A stretch of DNA of 27,815 nucleotides from a virus. The stretch lies in the IMG/VR virus record IMGVR_UViG_3300042542_001474, positions 1 through 27,815 of that record. One strand, 5' to 3'. The notes below the pieces were generated by a model. The model saw nothing but the letters and a program-made list of their open reading frames with translations, was not told where the DNA came from and searched no databases. Positions within the stretch are counted from its first letter, which is position 1. Each line of letters opens with the position of its first letter. The translations under genes were made by a program, and so were the position numbers. Shown here in pieces: positions 1 through 6,866 of the stretch.

Positions 1-180
1 ATCCTTATCCTCAAAAAACCTATCACCTATGGTTCTCATATTATAGCATTCTTTGTCTTTATCAAAGAAAGCAATCACATAACAATATTCTTTTTCAGAA
101 CCATTGTCTTTATGCCACCTGACGAGTTCATACTTGTTGTTGAATTTACACCAACGGAACTCAATATCACGAAATCTCAT
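1..180 (-). CDS. Conserved-looking small phage protein, C-terminus beyond window
   Basis: The frame opens with ATG at 180-178 and stays open for 60 codons to the window edge, so the C-terminus is missing. The product starts MRFRDIEFRW and is rich in charged and aromatic residues, with segments such as YVIAFFDKDKE and MRTIGDRFFED. I recall similar reading frames in marine T4-like phages but know no function. Its ATG overlaps the TGA of the upstream 58-residue gene (ATGA), which indicates translational coupling. There is no signal peptide, membrane segment or known catalytic motif. I am fairly sure it is a gene and give no function. Confidence 0.75.
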   Translation of the reverse strand, partial: MRFRDIEFRWCKFNNKYELVRWHKDNGSEKEYCYVIAFFDKDKECYNMRTIGDRFFEDKD

Positions 181-353
181 TCTTCTTCCTCTTCATAAGG
201 GAACATTTCATCATACTCTTCATCAGTCAGAGTAAGATACTGAACATCAGCATCTTTATGTTCTTCGGCATACACTAACTGATAGTGAGCAAAACTACTT
301 TCAGAAGTGCTAGCGTACTCTATGAGTCCATCAACAATACAAAGGTAATTCAT
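177..353 (-). CDS. Small acidic hypothetical protein (58 aa)
   Basis: ATG at 353-351 is preceded by GGAGGTGCTCTA, a strong ribosome binding site. The frame runs 58 codons to TGA at 179-177. The product begins MNYLCIVDGLIEYAS and ends in a glutamate-rich tail (MFPYEEEEE). The start shares one base with the TAA of the upstream gene (TAATG), and its stop overlaps the ATG of the next gene, so it sits firmly inside an operon. Strong SD and overlaps at both ends support it as a real gene. Function is unknown. Confidence 0.75.
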   Translation of the reverse strand: MNYLCIVDGLIEYASTSESSFAHYQLVYAEEHKDADVQYLTLTDEEYDEMFPYEEEEE

Positions 354-565
354 TAGAGCACCTCCCAGTGTGCATCAGATTTGTCACCGAAACGATTAGT
401 TCCAGTTCTTGTACTAACCCAAAAAAAGTATTTGCGGTTTTCGGAAGCAAGAAACAACTCACCGCCAGTATCCTGCTCCACAATACAGATAGGGTTGTTG
501 TCCATGATATTTGCTAATCTATTCTTCGCCTTGCTGCTTTTGGGTCTTACGGTTACTTTTCTCAT
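353..565 (-). CDS. Small conserved-looking phage protein (70 aa)
   Basis: I start it at the ATG at 565-563 (MRKVTVRPKSSKAKNRL) rather than the TTG four codons upstream. The N-terminal third is strongly basic (K/R-rich) and could contact nucleic acid. The rest (CIVEQDTGGELFLASENRKY, then FFWVSTRTG) looks like a compact beta domain. Its 5' end overlaps the preceding gene by 47 nt in another frame, which is long even for a phage. The TAA stop forms TAATG with the next gene. Nothing in it points to a known family. It is likely real because of the operon spacing and the following gene's coupling. Confidence 0.7.
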   Translation of the reverse strand: MRKVTVRPKSSKAKNRLANIMDNNPICIVEQDTGGELFLASENRKYFFWVSTRTGTNRFGDKSDAHWEVL

Positions 566-782
566 TTTGAATCTCAAGTTTCAGTTTGCGAATACCAGTA
601 ATAAAGTAAGCAAAGTCACGGGATTCAGTCACCCGTTTTTCCTCACCACATACACCACACTTACCATTCCAGACAGATGAACAACCTACAGAATATACTC
701 CATAGGTTTGCCCACAATCCATACAAGTGGTGCCTGCCTGCTCAAGTCGTTTGAGTAGTGCCTTCTTCTCTTTGAGAGTCAT
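519..782 (-). CDS. Zinc-ribbon-like small protein (87 aa)
   Basis: The start is the ATG at 782-780 (MTLKEKKALLKRLEQ). Longer starts upstream overlap the promoter -10 at 804-809 and would not be transcribed from it. Two CxxC knuckles are visible (C20/C23 in CMDCG and C42/C45 in CGVCG) with another cysteine at 34, the arrangement of a small zinc ribbon. A lysine-rich helix and a basic/polar tail (KSNRKTQKQQGEE) follow. Small zinc ribbons in phages often bind nucleic acid or polymerase, but that role is inference here. The 3' end overlaps the next gene by 47 nt. Confident as a gene, moderately so as a zinc ribbon. Confidence 0.75.
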   Translation of the reverse strand: MTLKEKKALLKRLEQAGTTCMDCGQTYGVYSVGCSSVWNGKCGVCGEEKRVTESRDFAYFITGIRKLKLEIQNEKSNRKTQKQQGEE

Positions 783-803
783 AGGGGCGTTTCGTATAAG
801 AGT

Positions 804-809
804 ATTATA
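804..809 (-). promoter_or_regulatory. Sigma70-type -10 (TATAAT) ahead of zinc-ribbon gene
   Basis: A TATAATACTC block on the minus strand lies 22 nt upstream of the ATG at 782, just past the stop of the preceding gene. The same TATAATACTC string occurs in the promoter at 2912. I do not see a good -35 at 16-18 nt spacing, so it may be weak or activator-dependent. Confidence 0.4.
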
Positions 810-814
810 AGGCA

Positions 815-1180
815 TCAAGACTCTTCAGTATCTTCTGGTGTACCAGTTTCCAAAGTGTCCTCATCGCCAGTAAGGTCTTTAAGTCTATTCATAAAGTCTT
901 CATCAAGTGGATAGACCTTTTCTTCACCACGATCAATCCTATCACACATATCCATCAAGTATTCTAGAAACTCTTTGGGGTAAGTTTCATCCATATTGAT
1001 GCTACACCAGAACCACTGATAACATTCTTCATATGGATCGTCGTTTTTCAGCAGAGCATAATCAGCATAGTTTCCACTGATGAGATCTCTCCACATCTTA
1101 AAGTTGTTCCAGATCTCTCTCCAACCAGTCTGGAAACAATGTCCGAAGTAATACTCAAACCAGTTCAGTTTTTTCTTCAT
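815..1180 (-). CDS. Hypothetical acidic phage protein (121 aa)
   Basis: I start it at ATG 1180-1178 (MKKKLNWFEYYFGHC), which forms TGATG with the stop of the upstream gene. GTG and TTG codons just upstream are possible but unnecessary. The first half is aromatic and Trp-rich (WFEYY, GWREIWNNFKMW, QWFW). The second half is acidic, ending in D/E/T-rich sequence (GDEDTLETGTPEDTEES). There is no membrane segment or known motif. Aromatic small proteins like this are common in T4-like phage early regions. Function is unknown. Confidence 0.7.
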   Translation of the reverse strand: MKKKLNWFEYYFGHCFQTGWREIWNNFKMWRDLISGNYADYALLKNDDPYEECYQWFWCSINMDETYPKEFLEYLMDMCDRIDRGEEKVYPLDEDFMNRLKDLTGDEDTLETGTPEDTEES

Positions 1181-1467
1181 CAACACTCATCCATTCCAAG
1201 ATAATCAGTCTCTTTTTCATCCACTTCCTCTAAATGGTCCCATCTCCAAGTGCGGGAAAGCAAATCAATATCAAACCCAAACTTATATGCCCAGAACAAA
1301 ATACCCAAAAGACCATTACTTCCCATTGTAATCTGAAGGTAAGGTGAAGAAGGGAAGTCATTCCAACTTACAGAAAACTGAAACAAACTCCATCGTTTAA
1401 TATTAACAACTTGGACATAAACTTCGTGTCCAAAATCATAGCGGTGTTTAAATTTAATCAGATTCAT
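1180..1467 (-). CDS. Hypothetical phage protein (95 aa)
   Basis: ATG at 1467-1465 (MNLIKFKHRYDFGHEVYVQ) is chosen because GAGGAGA lies 5-10 nt upstream, a good SD; the longer frame start lacks one. The predicted product has alternating beta-like segments (EVYVQVVNIKRWSLFQFSV) and a hydrophobic stretch LLGILFWAYKFGFDI of about 15 residues that is short for a membrane span. It overlaps the preceding 61-residue gene by 14 nt, and its TGA couples to the next ATG. No family is recognised. Confidence 0.72.
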   Translation of the reverse strand: MNLIKFKHRYDFGHEVYVQVVNIKRWSLFQFSVSWNDFPSSPYLQITMGSNGLLGILFWAYKFGFDIDLLSRTWRWDHLEEVDEKETDYLGMDEC

Positions 1468-1639
1468 TGTTCTCCTCAAAGTCAAACCATTCATACAGGG
1501 AATTCATCGCACCATCTACCACACAATCAACCACAGCATCTTCGTGTGGGTTCTCTACGTGTTTATGGGCACGATTGTATCCATAACGGACACCTTCTTC
1601 CAGTGCCATTTCCAATACCTTACGGAAGTTGGGTTTCAT
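1454..1639 (-). CDS. Hypothetical small helical protein (61 aa)
   Basis: ATG at 1639-1637 follows one base after the stop of the previous gene. The product (MKPNFRKVLEMALEEGVRYG, then YNRAHKHVENPHEDAVVDCV) looks all-helical with an acidic C-terminal tail (FDFEENNESD). The tail is encoded in the overlap with the next gene. No motif gives a function. The tight operon position supports it being translated. Confidence 0.7.
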   Translation of the reverse strand: MKPNFRKVLEMALEEGVRYGYNRAHKHVENPHEDAVVDCVVDGAMNSLYEWFDFEENNESD

Positions 1640-1640
1640 A

Positions 1641-1844
1641 TCAATAAGGAAGAGATTTCAGACCATCCAGAACTTCTTGAAAGCGTTCGGCACGACTCTT
1701 GTGGTGCTCTACATTCTCCTCAAGCACACTCACAATATCGTCCAAGACAACATCCAGAGACGCATCAGTATCAAAGTATTGTTGGATTGCTTCGGCAAGA
1801 TACCGCCGCCGACTCCATTCCATACTATAGGGTTTGTAGTCCAT
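1641..1844 (-). CDS. Hypothetical small protein (67 aa)
   Basis: The start is set at ATG 1844-1842 (MDYKPYSMEWSRRRYLAEAI) because the consensus promoter at 1867-1895 places the transcript start near 1860, inside the longer frame. The product is helical and acidic, with a regular heptad-like run (LDVVLDDIVSVLEENVEHH) that could form a short coiled coil. It is the first gene of a unit going into 1454-1639 and onward. No SD is obvious in the roughly 16-nt leader. Function is unknown. Confidence 0.72.
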   Translation of the reverse strand: MDYKPYSMEWSRRRYLAEAIQQYFDTDASLDVVLDDIVSVLEENVEHHKSRAERFQEVLDGLKSLPY

Positions 1845-1866
1845 AATAATGGGTGTATATGGGTGT

Positions 1867-1895
1867 ATTATAAAGGTTTTTTCAGATCTTGTCAA
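1867..1895 (-). promoter_or_regulatory. Perfect consensus sigma70 promoter
   Basis: On the minus strand TTGACA (1895-1890), a 17-nt spacer and TATAAT (1872-1867) match the bacterial sigma70 consensus in both hexamers. It overlaps the stop codon of the gene at 1892-2218 and would start transcripts near 1860, driving the small genes from 1844 downward. Such promoters in T4-like phages are read by unmodified host RNA polymerase early in infection. Confidence 0.85.
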
Positions 1896-2218
1896 TCACG
1901 CTGACGCCAGTCGTCTGGTTTATCTCTATCTTCCGTCCACCAGTCAACCATATCATCAACACTATCAAATCCACGCTTACCAAAACGTTCGTGACCCAAT
2001 CCACCAATATCAAGTTGGTTCAAAAAATCATCCATATCTCCTTTTTGCATATCGGGATTTTCTGATGTCCTTCTTGCTTGACGAAGCATTGTAGCAGCAG
2101 AGCGATTTGCCTTTGCAAGTTTCTCTGCCCAGATCATATCTTCTAAACTTACTTCTTTATGAAGTACAATCTTCTCACAGATTGCTTCCAGTCTCAATCT
2201 GTACTGCGTAGAGAGCAT
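1892..2218 (-). CDS. Hypothetical phage protein (108 aa)
   Basis: ATG at 2218-2216 opens MLSTQYRLRLEAICEKIV. The N-terminal two thirds is helical and basic/polar (EDMIWAEKLAKANRSAATML, then RQARR). The C-terminus is acidic and tryptophan-rich (DDMVDWWTEDRDKPDDW). A late promoter lies 22 nt upstream at 2240-2247, and its own stop lies in the early promoter at 1867-1895. I recall comparable frames in cyanophages but not a function. Confidence 0.75.
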   Translation of the reverse strand: MLSTQYRLRLEAICEKIVLHKEVSLEDMIWAEKLAKANRSAATMLRQARRTSENPDMQKGDMDDFLNQLDIGGLGHERFGKRGFDSVDDMVDWWTEDRDKPDDWRQRD

Positions 2219-2238
2219 ATGTATTACCAGATGTAGTG

Positions 2239-2472
2239 TTATTTATTTTTATATTCGTCCATTAACTCTTTTGCGAGTTTCATATAACGACGCCACATTA
2301 AATATTTTACCACAGGATTACGTGGATTGTTTAACAACCACCACTTTTGTTTCTCATAGTTAGACTTTGCTAACTTAAGCACATAATAAAAGGCAGCAGC
2401 GATACTATCATCTGTTGCGATAAAGTATGCCGCTACTGCAAATACGATAAACCAAGCGTAATAAGACATCAT
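2239..2472 (-). CDS. Small membrane protein (77 aa)
   Basis: Two adjacent ATGs (2472 and 2469) open MMSYYAWFIVFAVAAYFIAT. Residues 5-32 form one strongly hydrophobic segment (WFIVFAVAAYFIA, then SIAAAFYYVL), followed by a basic, aromatic cytoplasmic-type tail (KLAKSNYEKQKWWLL, RRYMKLAKELMDEYKNK). The topology suggests an inner-membrane protein with a short outside N-terminus and a positively charged inside C-terminus. Its role is unknown; holin-like or host-takeover functions are possible but not supported by any motif. Confidence 0.7.
   Translation of the reverse strand: MMSYYAWFIVFAVAAYFIATDDSIAAAFYYVLKLAKSNYEKQKWWLLNNPRNPVVKYLMWRRYMKLAKELMDEYKNK
2240..2247 (-). promoter_or_regulatory. T4-type late promoter (AATAAATA)
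   Basis: AATAAATAAC on the minus strand matches the T4/cyanophage late promoter core (TATAAATA-like -10, no -35 needed). It is 22 nt upstream of the ATG at 2218. Its final TAA is the stop codon of the upstream gene at 2239-2241. Confidence 0.6.
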
Positions 2473-2502
2473 CTAGGTCTCATAGTTTTATTATTTAATC
2501 AG

Positions 2503-2745
2503 TTAGAGAAACTGATCCAAACTGGAAACCGATGCGCCTTTTGCGGACTTTTGAATGTAGGTTTTGGCGGATTTGTAATTGTTTGCTAGATGAACCTGCT
2601 GTCCGTTATGAATAATCATAAATTTTTTACCAAATGGAACAGCAGCCCACATTCCATCTTTAGTGATATAACCTTGTGGATCTGATGGTTTTGGATTTAA
2701 GATTCCTGGACGATCTACAAAAGGTTTCTGAAAGTTTTCGCTCAT
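2503..2745 (-). CDS. Hypothetical phage protein (80 aa)
   Basis: ATG at 2745-2743 overlaps the TGA of the 47-residue gene before it. The product starts MSENFQKPFVDRPGILNP and has a beta-rich centre (GMWAAVPFGKKFMIIHNGQQ) and a helical C-terminus with basic residues (YKSAKTYIQKSAKGAS). The core looks like a small SH3- or PAS-like sheet, but I cannot assign a family. The coupling with its neighbour and clean coding composition support it. Confidence 0.72.
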   Translation of the reverse strand: MSENFQKPFVDRPGILNPKPSDPQGYITKDGMWAAVPFGKKFMIIHNGQQVHLANNYKSAKTYIQKSAKGASVSSLDQFL

Positions 2746-2885
2746 CCGAATACAGCGGTCACACCAACAACTTTAGCACTTGGGTTGCGTGCCAGAGCAG
2801 TCCGCTTGGCATCATCATAATCGCGTGCTTCAACGATCTCATCAAAGACTTTACCAGCGACATAGAGTTGAACTTTGCAGCGCAT
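2742..2885 (-). CDS. Small hypothetical protein (47 aa)
   Basis: The frame runs from ATG 2885-2883 to TGA 2744-2742. A strong SD, GGAGGAAT, lies upstream. The peptide reads MRCKVQLYVAGKVFDEIVEA and continues with ARDYDDAKRTALARNP, ending KVVGVTAVFG. It looks like a compact beta-alpha-beta mini-domain, with the pattern of a small phage protein carrying one amphipathic helix. It is the first gene after the extended -10 promoter at 2912 and couples by ATGA to the next gene. Function is unknown. Confidence 0.75.
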   Translation of the reverse strand: MRCKVQLYVAGKVFDEIVEARDYDDAKRTALARNPSAKVVGVTAVFG

Positions 2886-2911
2886 TGGGGGATTCCTCCT
2901 TGTGTGTGAGT

Positions 2912-2920
2912 ATTATAGCA
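2912..2920 (-). promoter_or_regulatory. Extended -10 promoter (TGCTATAAT)
   Basis: TTTCTGCTATAATACTC on the minus strand gives an extended -10 (TGnTATAAT) 27 nt upstream of the ATG at 2885, within the 41-nt gap after the helicase. No good -35 is seen, as expected for extended -10 promoters. The same CTGCTATAATA block sits before the helicase at 4176. Confidence 0.65.
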
Positions 2921-2926
2921 GAAAAA

Positions 2927-4162
2927 TCAGCGTTTGACCACGCTGATAGCAGGCAAACCCTGCTGGAACACGGTGTCCACCACCGCCTGCACCTTCCTAG
3001 CGGTGCTCACGCCCACTGCAGAGTAGACAGGGATGCAGACCAACCCAAACGACTTGGTGTAGTCTACAAGGCGCCCAGGGGCGATCCTACCGCTCTGGAG
3101 ACCCGCTGCGTCGTCCTTGTGAAGGCGAATGACCCGCCCGATGGTCTGGGAGATGCCGATGTAGTCCATGGAGCGCATGAACAGCACTGCCTCCAGACCA
3201 GACACGTTGATGCCCTCGCTCAGAATGCTGTGGTGAAGAACAACGAACTTCTTGTCATCATCCTTACCCCAAGCACTCAGAGTGTCAAAGAATACCTCAC
3301 GGTTGACTTTCTGACCATCAATCACAGCACCAGTCTTGGAAGTGATATACATCCAAGAGAACCCACGATCCTCCAGTTGCTTACAGAAATCAGTTTGAGA
3401 AACCAGACTCTGAATTTGCTTGGTTGCCTTGGAGCAGATAAGAACCTTACCTACCTCTTGAGCATCGATGGTCTGAATCAGATTCTCACAATCAACATCA
3501 GCAATGATTTGACCCTTACCCAGCATCTCAAACTGCTGCACCACAACTTTAGGGGGCACAATGAAACCACCCTCTACAAGTTCAGGGGCAGGAACATTGC
3601 AAATCACCTGCCCATAAACAGTGCCGTCATTCATCCCAGGTTTGGAAATAGTAGCAGAATGTTTAGGAGTAGCAGTGAAGAAATAGCAGCGGTCAGCAGT
3701 AGAAGCGAAGTGCTCCGTAGCAGGAAAAAAGTGACGCTGAACAGAGTTGTGTGCCTCATCAAAGTAGATGGTATCAACGTGAATATCTGCTTGCTGAAGA
3801 CGCTGAAGAGAATTATAAGTAGTGAAGATTAGTTTGTGACCTTGAGTTGCTTCTACCCAAGTACGAATCACATTGGGACGAGTGCTGCTGAAGTGATGAG
3901 TCTCACCACTGTGACAATGGAGAACTTGTGCGTTTGTGATAAACTCAAGAAACTCACTGGACAACTGCTCTACCAGGATGATGCGCGGGCAGCAGACTAC
4001 AATCGTCTGGGGAGTATCTTTTAGAAACTGGCGAATAGCATCAAAGATCATCGTGGGGGTCTTGCCAGCACCAGTCGGCATGATCAGTTGACCGAGTTGA
4101 TACTGTTCCATAGCATCAAGACCACGTTGCTGGTGAGGGCGGAGTTGAATCACAGGTCTCAT
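2927..4162 (-). CDS. Superfamily 2 DEAD/DEAH-type helicase
   Basis: The 411-residue product has the ordered SF2 helicase motifs: a Q-motif-like RPHQQRGL (8-15), Walker A MPTGAGKT (28-35), motif Ia around CCPRIILVEQL (57-67), DEAH box (135-138), motif III FTATP (162-166), a second RecA domain with SEGINVSGLEAV (motif V, about 315-326), and motif VI QTIGRVIRL (339-347). It should use ATP to unwind or translocate on DNA or RNA. T4-like phages carry UvsW, a related SF2 branch-migration helicase, but this protein is shorter and I do not assign that name. The gene is visibly richer in G+C than its neighbours, which may reflect separate acquisition. It has its own extended -10 promoter. Confidence 0.92.
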   Translation of the reverse strand: MRPVIQLRPHQQRGLDAMEQYQLGQLIMPTGAGKTPTMIFDAIRQFLKDTPQTIVVCCPRIILVEQLSSEFLEFITNAQVLHCHSGETHHFSSTRPNVIRTWVEATQGHKLIFTTYNSLQRLQQADIHVDTIYFDEAHNSVQRHFFPATEHFASTADRCYFFTATPKHSATISKPGMNDGTVYGQVICNVPAPELVEGGFIVPPKVVVQQFEMLGKGQIIADVDCENLIQTIDAQEVGKVLICSKATKQIQSLVSQTDFCKQLEDRGFSWMYITSKTGAVIDGQKVNREVFFDTLSAWGKDDDKKFVVLHHSILSEGINVSGLEAVLFMRSMDYIGISQTIGRVIRLHKDDAAGLQSGRIAPGRLVDYTKSFGLVCIPVYSAVGVSTARKVQAVVDTVFQQGLPAISVVKR

Positions 4163-4175
4163 CGCGTATGAAACT

Positions 4176-4184
4176 ATTATAGCA
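4176..4184 (-). promoter_or_regulatory. Extended -10 promoter before helicase
   Basis: CTGCTATAATAG on the minus strand (TGn plus TATAAT, 4184-4176) is 14 nt upstream of the helicase ATG at 4162, immediately after the hairpin at 4188-4218. No clear -35. The leader would be only about 7 nt with no SD, so translation may be weak or leader-independent. Confidence 0.6.
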
Positions 4185-4187
4185 GAA

Positions 4188-4218
4188 AACCGCCCCTGGT
4201 GCGGACCCGAGGACGGTT
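4188..4218 (-). terminator. Possible weak intrinsic terminator after sulfotransferase
   Basis: Minus-strand AACCGTCCT (4218-4210) pairs with GGGGCGGTT (4196-4188) in a 9-bp stem with two G-T wobbles and a 13-nt loop. Only TTTTC follows, so the U-tract is short. Position supports termination of the sulfotransferase transcript just before the helicase promoter. Confidence 0.45.
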
Positions 4219-4231
4219 CTAGAACTGTCTT

Positions 4232-4900
4232 TTATATCCAAAAAGGATTTAAATCATACTCAAAATATTCAAAATCTCTACGAAAATTTATTTGAACCCA
4301 CTCAATAAGGTCTTTTGTGTATATTTCTTTGTAATTTTTATTGTATGAAAAAGAATTGTATTTGTGTGTGTTTATATCTGAAATATTAAAATCTTTCTCT
4401 AAATTTTGTAATTCTGATTCCATTTTATAAAATTTATTGATTCTAATGTCTCCATTTAGATCAATAAAAAAATCTAATTGATTAGTAGTGGTGGAAAAAC
4501 AATTATAGGGAAGTTTTTTCAATAAGTTATTACAGTAATCGTCAAGAAGAAATTGCTCAAATGTAAAATTAAAGTCTGTTATGGTTCTCTTTATTTCATT
4601 ATACCAAGATAAAATTCTTGTGTATGGATTTCTTACAATTGAAAATATTTTATGATGATTTAAATCAATGACCTTATGTTTTAACCAAAAAGAAAGAGGA
4701 ATGTGTTTTTGTTCATAAAAACCATATATGGAAGGAATATAATCTTTGAAAAAGAGATAATCATATCCTTCCCAAAATAAATTTCTATATTCCATCCCAT
4801 CAAAATAGTTGACTCTATTTGATGGAAAAATATTCTTTAAATTTGTTCCAGACGTTTTTGGTATGTGAATAAAACACCAAGCATCATCTACTATAAACAT
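4232..4900 (-). CDS. Sulfotransferase, Sulfotransfer_2-like (222 aa)
   Basis: The N-terminus carries the PAPS 5'-phosphosulfate loop in the form FIHIPKTSGTNL (10-21), and a second signature SIVRNPYTRILSWYNE (87-102) matches the 3'-phosphate binding block with R90 and S98. This arrangement is typical of the carbohydrate-type Sulfotransfer_2 family, which moves sulfate from PAPS to sugars or glycans. The catalytic-type Lys15 and His12 are present, so it looks intact. The gene is very AT-rich compared with both neighbours, has its own sigma70-type promoter (4931-4960) and a hairpin behind it, so it is a self-contained transcription unit inserted between a tail-fibre gene and a helicase. The substrate is unknown; host surface glycans or a phage product are possible. 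Confidence 0.85.
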   Translation of the reverse strand: MFIVDDAWCFIHIPKTSGTNLKNIFPSNRVNYFDGMEYRNLFWEGYDYLFFKDYIPSIYGFYEQKHIPLSFWLKHKVIDLNHHKIFSIVRNPYTRILSWYNEIKRTITDFNFTFEQFLLDDYCNNLLKKLPYNCFSTTTNQLDFFIDLNGDIRINKFYKMESELQNLEKDFNISDINTHKYNSFSYNKNYKEIYTKDLIEWVQINFRRDFEYFEYDLNPFWI

Positions 4901-4930
4901 ATAATACTTATCTTCTACCGGAACAAAGGT

Positions 4931-4960
4931 ATTCTAGCAGTATTTGGGTACTTATGTCAA
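4931..4960 (-). promoter_or_regulatory. Sigma70 promoter of the stand-alone sulfotransferase
   Basis: Minus strand TTGACA (4960-4955), 18-nt spacer, TAGAAT (4936-4931) with TGC before the -10 (extended -10). It lies in the 63-nt gap after the 629-residue fibre gene. It would start transcripts near 4924, giving a leader of about 24 nt. Confidence 0.75.
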
Positions 4961-4963
4961 GAG

Positions 4964-6853
4964 TTACCAGAAATCATTCCAAGCAGATCCATCATAACCT
5001 TGATGTTTGCCAGTGCTGGAGTTAAAGATAATGGCACCAGCAGCAACAGCTGTTGGAGTGATTGCGTTTCTTTGTGTTGTTGTTAAGACTGGTGGGTAGA
5101 ATACACCTCTTAATGATGCTGTAAGATTCGCAAAACGTAAGTCAATTGGTCCAATAGGAAAAGCAGAATTAATCCCGATTCCACCAATTCCACGAATGAT
5201 TAAATTACTATCGTAGATATTTGTTTGTCCAAAAACTTGAAGAGCACCAGAATCTAGACTTCCATTTGCTGGATCAGTAATTGACGCTAATGGTACTGTA
5301 GTTCCGATACCAACCTTCTGAACAAATCCAGCGCCACCATTAACAAATAATTCTGGGGTAAAACTTGGTGATGTAGTATTAACACCAATCTTACCAAGGA
5401 GAGCAGTTTTACCTCTCGCATCTAAATCAGTGGTTGGATCTGGTGTTCCAATTCCAATTTCACCACTTACATACAAATTGGCAAGTGTGCTGATACCTGA
5501 TGTATTGTTTAGGTTGACATTCGCAAGAACACCACCAGAACCACCTAGAACTGCTTTGTTAGCACCAGAACCAACTGTAAGAGTATTAGGAATCTCAACG
5601 TTTCCACCAAAGAAAGCATTTCCAGTGACTGTAGAGGTTCCAACAACGTGTAAGGTGTTGTCTGGATTTGTCTTTGCGATTCCTAACTTACCATCATAAG
5701 TCAGAGTCATTAATTCATTATTTGTCTGACCATAAATCCAGTTAAAGTTTCCAGTTCCAATACCAGATCCACCAGCGTGAAGATACTGATTGAACGAACC
5801 CGTGGATTTGTTTAGAATATCAAAAGAGCTTTGTGAATTACCAAATCTCAAAACAACAGAACTATTACCAAGTCCTACTGATTGTCCAATACTAATTCTT
5901 GCTTCACCAGTATTGCTTAAGACTTCAACTGTTGTGGTTCCATCCTTACGAACTTGAATTTCTGATGTGGGATTTGCTGTTCCCACTCCAATTAAACCAG
6001 CACCAGTTGCTGTGAATCCAGTTCCGCCAGTTCCAACATTTAGAGTATTAGCAATTGTAGTAACACCAATTGGAGACTGAATAACTTCAATCGTATCTGT
6101 TACAATTCTCGTAGCCGTAATAACACCAACATTAATATTTGGTGTGCCTGTCAGTGAAGAAGCACTTTGAGCAGTTCCAGTTACGTTTCCAGTTACGTTT
6201 CCAGTAACTGATCCAATGAATCCACCAGTCGCAGTGATGATTCCAGAGACACTGATATTTGCTGGAAGTTTGGCATTATCAATGGTTGGAAGGACCGTAT
6301 TAAGAATCGTTCCGTTTGTAATATTGTCAGCATTTAAGTTGGTTATATTTGTTCCAAAACCAGCAAAAGCGTATGCTGTGACGACTCCAGATGCCCTTAT
6401 ATCGCCTGTTGAATTGAATCCTACCCCTCTACCACTAGCGTTTGGATTAGCACCAACCTGGAAGGTGCTACGGGGATCTGTGGTCCCCACACCAACATTA
6501 CCAGCGGCATAAATTGAAGTAAAACCAAGACCTACATCAATATCAACCCATTGTGATGTTGGAAGATTAGAAAGAGTCGCACCATTACCATAAAAAGCAG
6601 TGGCTGTAATGATGCCACTGCTTGCCGAAGCACTGATATTATTACCAACTCTAAGTTCTGTGGTTGTTGATACACCAGTTACAAAAAGATTTCTAGAAGT
6701 AACAAGTCCTACCGAACGAATATTTCCATTTACATCTAATCTTTCGGTTGGAACTGTGCTACCAATTCCAACCTGACCACCACGAACGACTAGATCGTCA
6801 TCATCAACTTGAACTCCATCCCTAAAGTTAAAAGTCTTTCTAATATTAGACAT
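4964..6853 (-). CDS. Tail-fibre-like virion structural protein (629 aa)
   Basis: The product opens MSNIRKTFNFRDGVQVDDDD and then repeats short beta-type modules of the form VGIGTT.P or VGVGTTDP along its length (for example near residues 28, 120, 290, 470, 520), mixed with Gly/Ser/Thr/Asn-rich strands. This is the texture of trimeric fibre shafts found in marine T4-like phages. A local triple GNVTG repeat sits around residues 217-226. The C-terminus (PPVLTTTQRNAITPT, then FNSSTGKHQGYDGSAWNDFW) is a compact tip domain seen on fibre-like proteins and lacks an S74 chaperone domain. It follows the 1762-residue gene with 13 nt between them and has a late promoter overlapping that gene's stop. Probably a fibre or fibre-connector; exact location in the virion is unknown. 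Confidence 0.82.
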   Translation of the reverse strand: MSNIRKTFNFRDGVQVDDDDLVVRGGQVGIGSTVPTERLDVNGNIRSVGLVTSRNLFVTGVSTTTELRVGNNISASASSGIITATAFYGNGATLSNLPTSQWVDIDVGLGFTSIYAAGNVGVGTTDPRSTFQVGANPNASGRGVGFNSTGDIRASGVVTAYAFAGFGTNITNLNADNITNGTILNTVLPTIDNAKLPANISVSGIITATGGFIGSVTGNVTGNVTGTAQSASSLTGTPNINVGVITATRIVTDTIEVIQSPIGVTTIANTLNVGTGGTGFTATGAGLIGVGTANPTSEIQVRKDGTTTVEVLSNTGEARISIGQSVGLGNSSVVLRFGNSQSSFDILNKSTGSFNQYLHAGGSGIGTGNFNWIYGQTNNELMTLTYDGKLGIAKTNPDNTLHVVGTSTVTGNAFFGGNVEIPNTLTVGSGANKAVLGGSGGVLANVNLNNTSGISTLANLYVSGEIGIGTPDPTTDLDARGKTALLGKIGVNTTSPSFTPELFVNGGAGFVQKVGIGTTVPLASITDPANGSLDSGALQVFGQTNIYDSNLIIRGIGGIGINSAFPIGPIDLRFANLTASLRGVFYPPVLTTTQRNAITPTAVAAGAIIFNSSTGKHQGYDGSAWNDFW

Positions 6854-6866
6854 CTTGGTTTTTTAG

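Noticed and set aside
40-48. Extended -10 look-alike TGCTATAAT inside the first partial gene
   Set aside because: It codes for in-frame residues (CYNM) in the middle of a gene with no downstream start at a sensible distance visible in the window.
2780-3832. Long plus-strand open frame of 350 codons opposite the helicase
   Set aside because: Its sequence has no domain pattern and the minus-strand frame carries complete helicase motifs. High G+C in the helicase gene makes a long antisense frame likely by chance.
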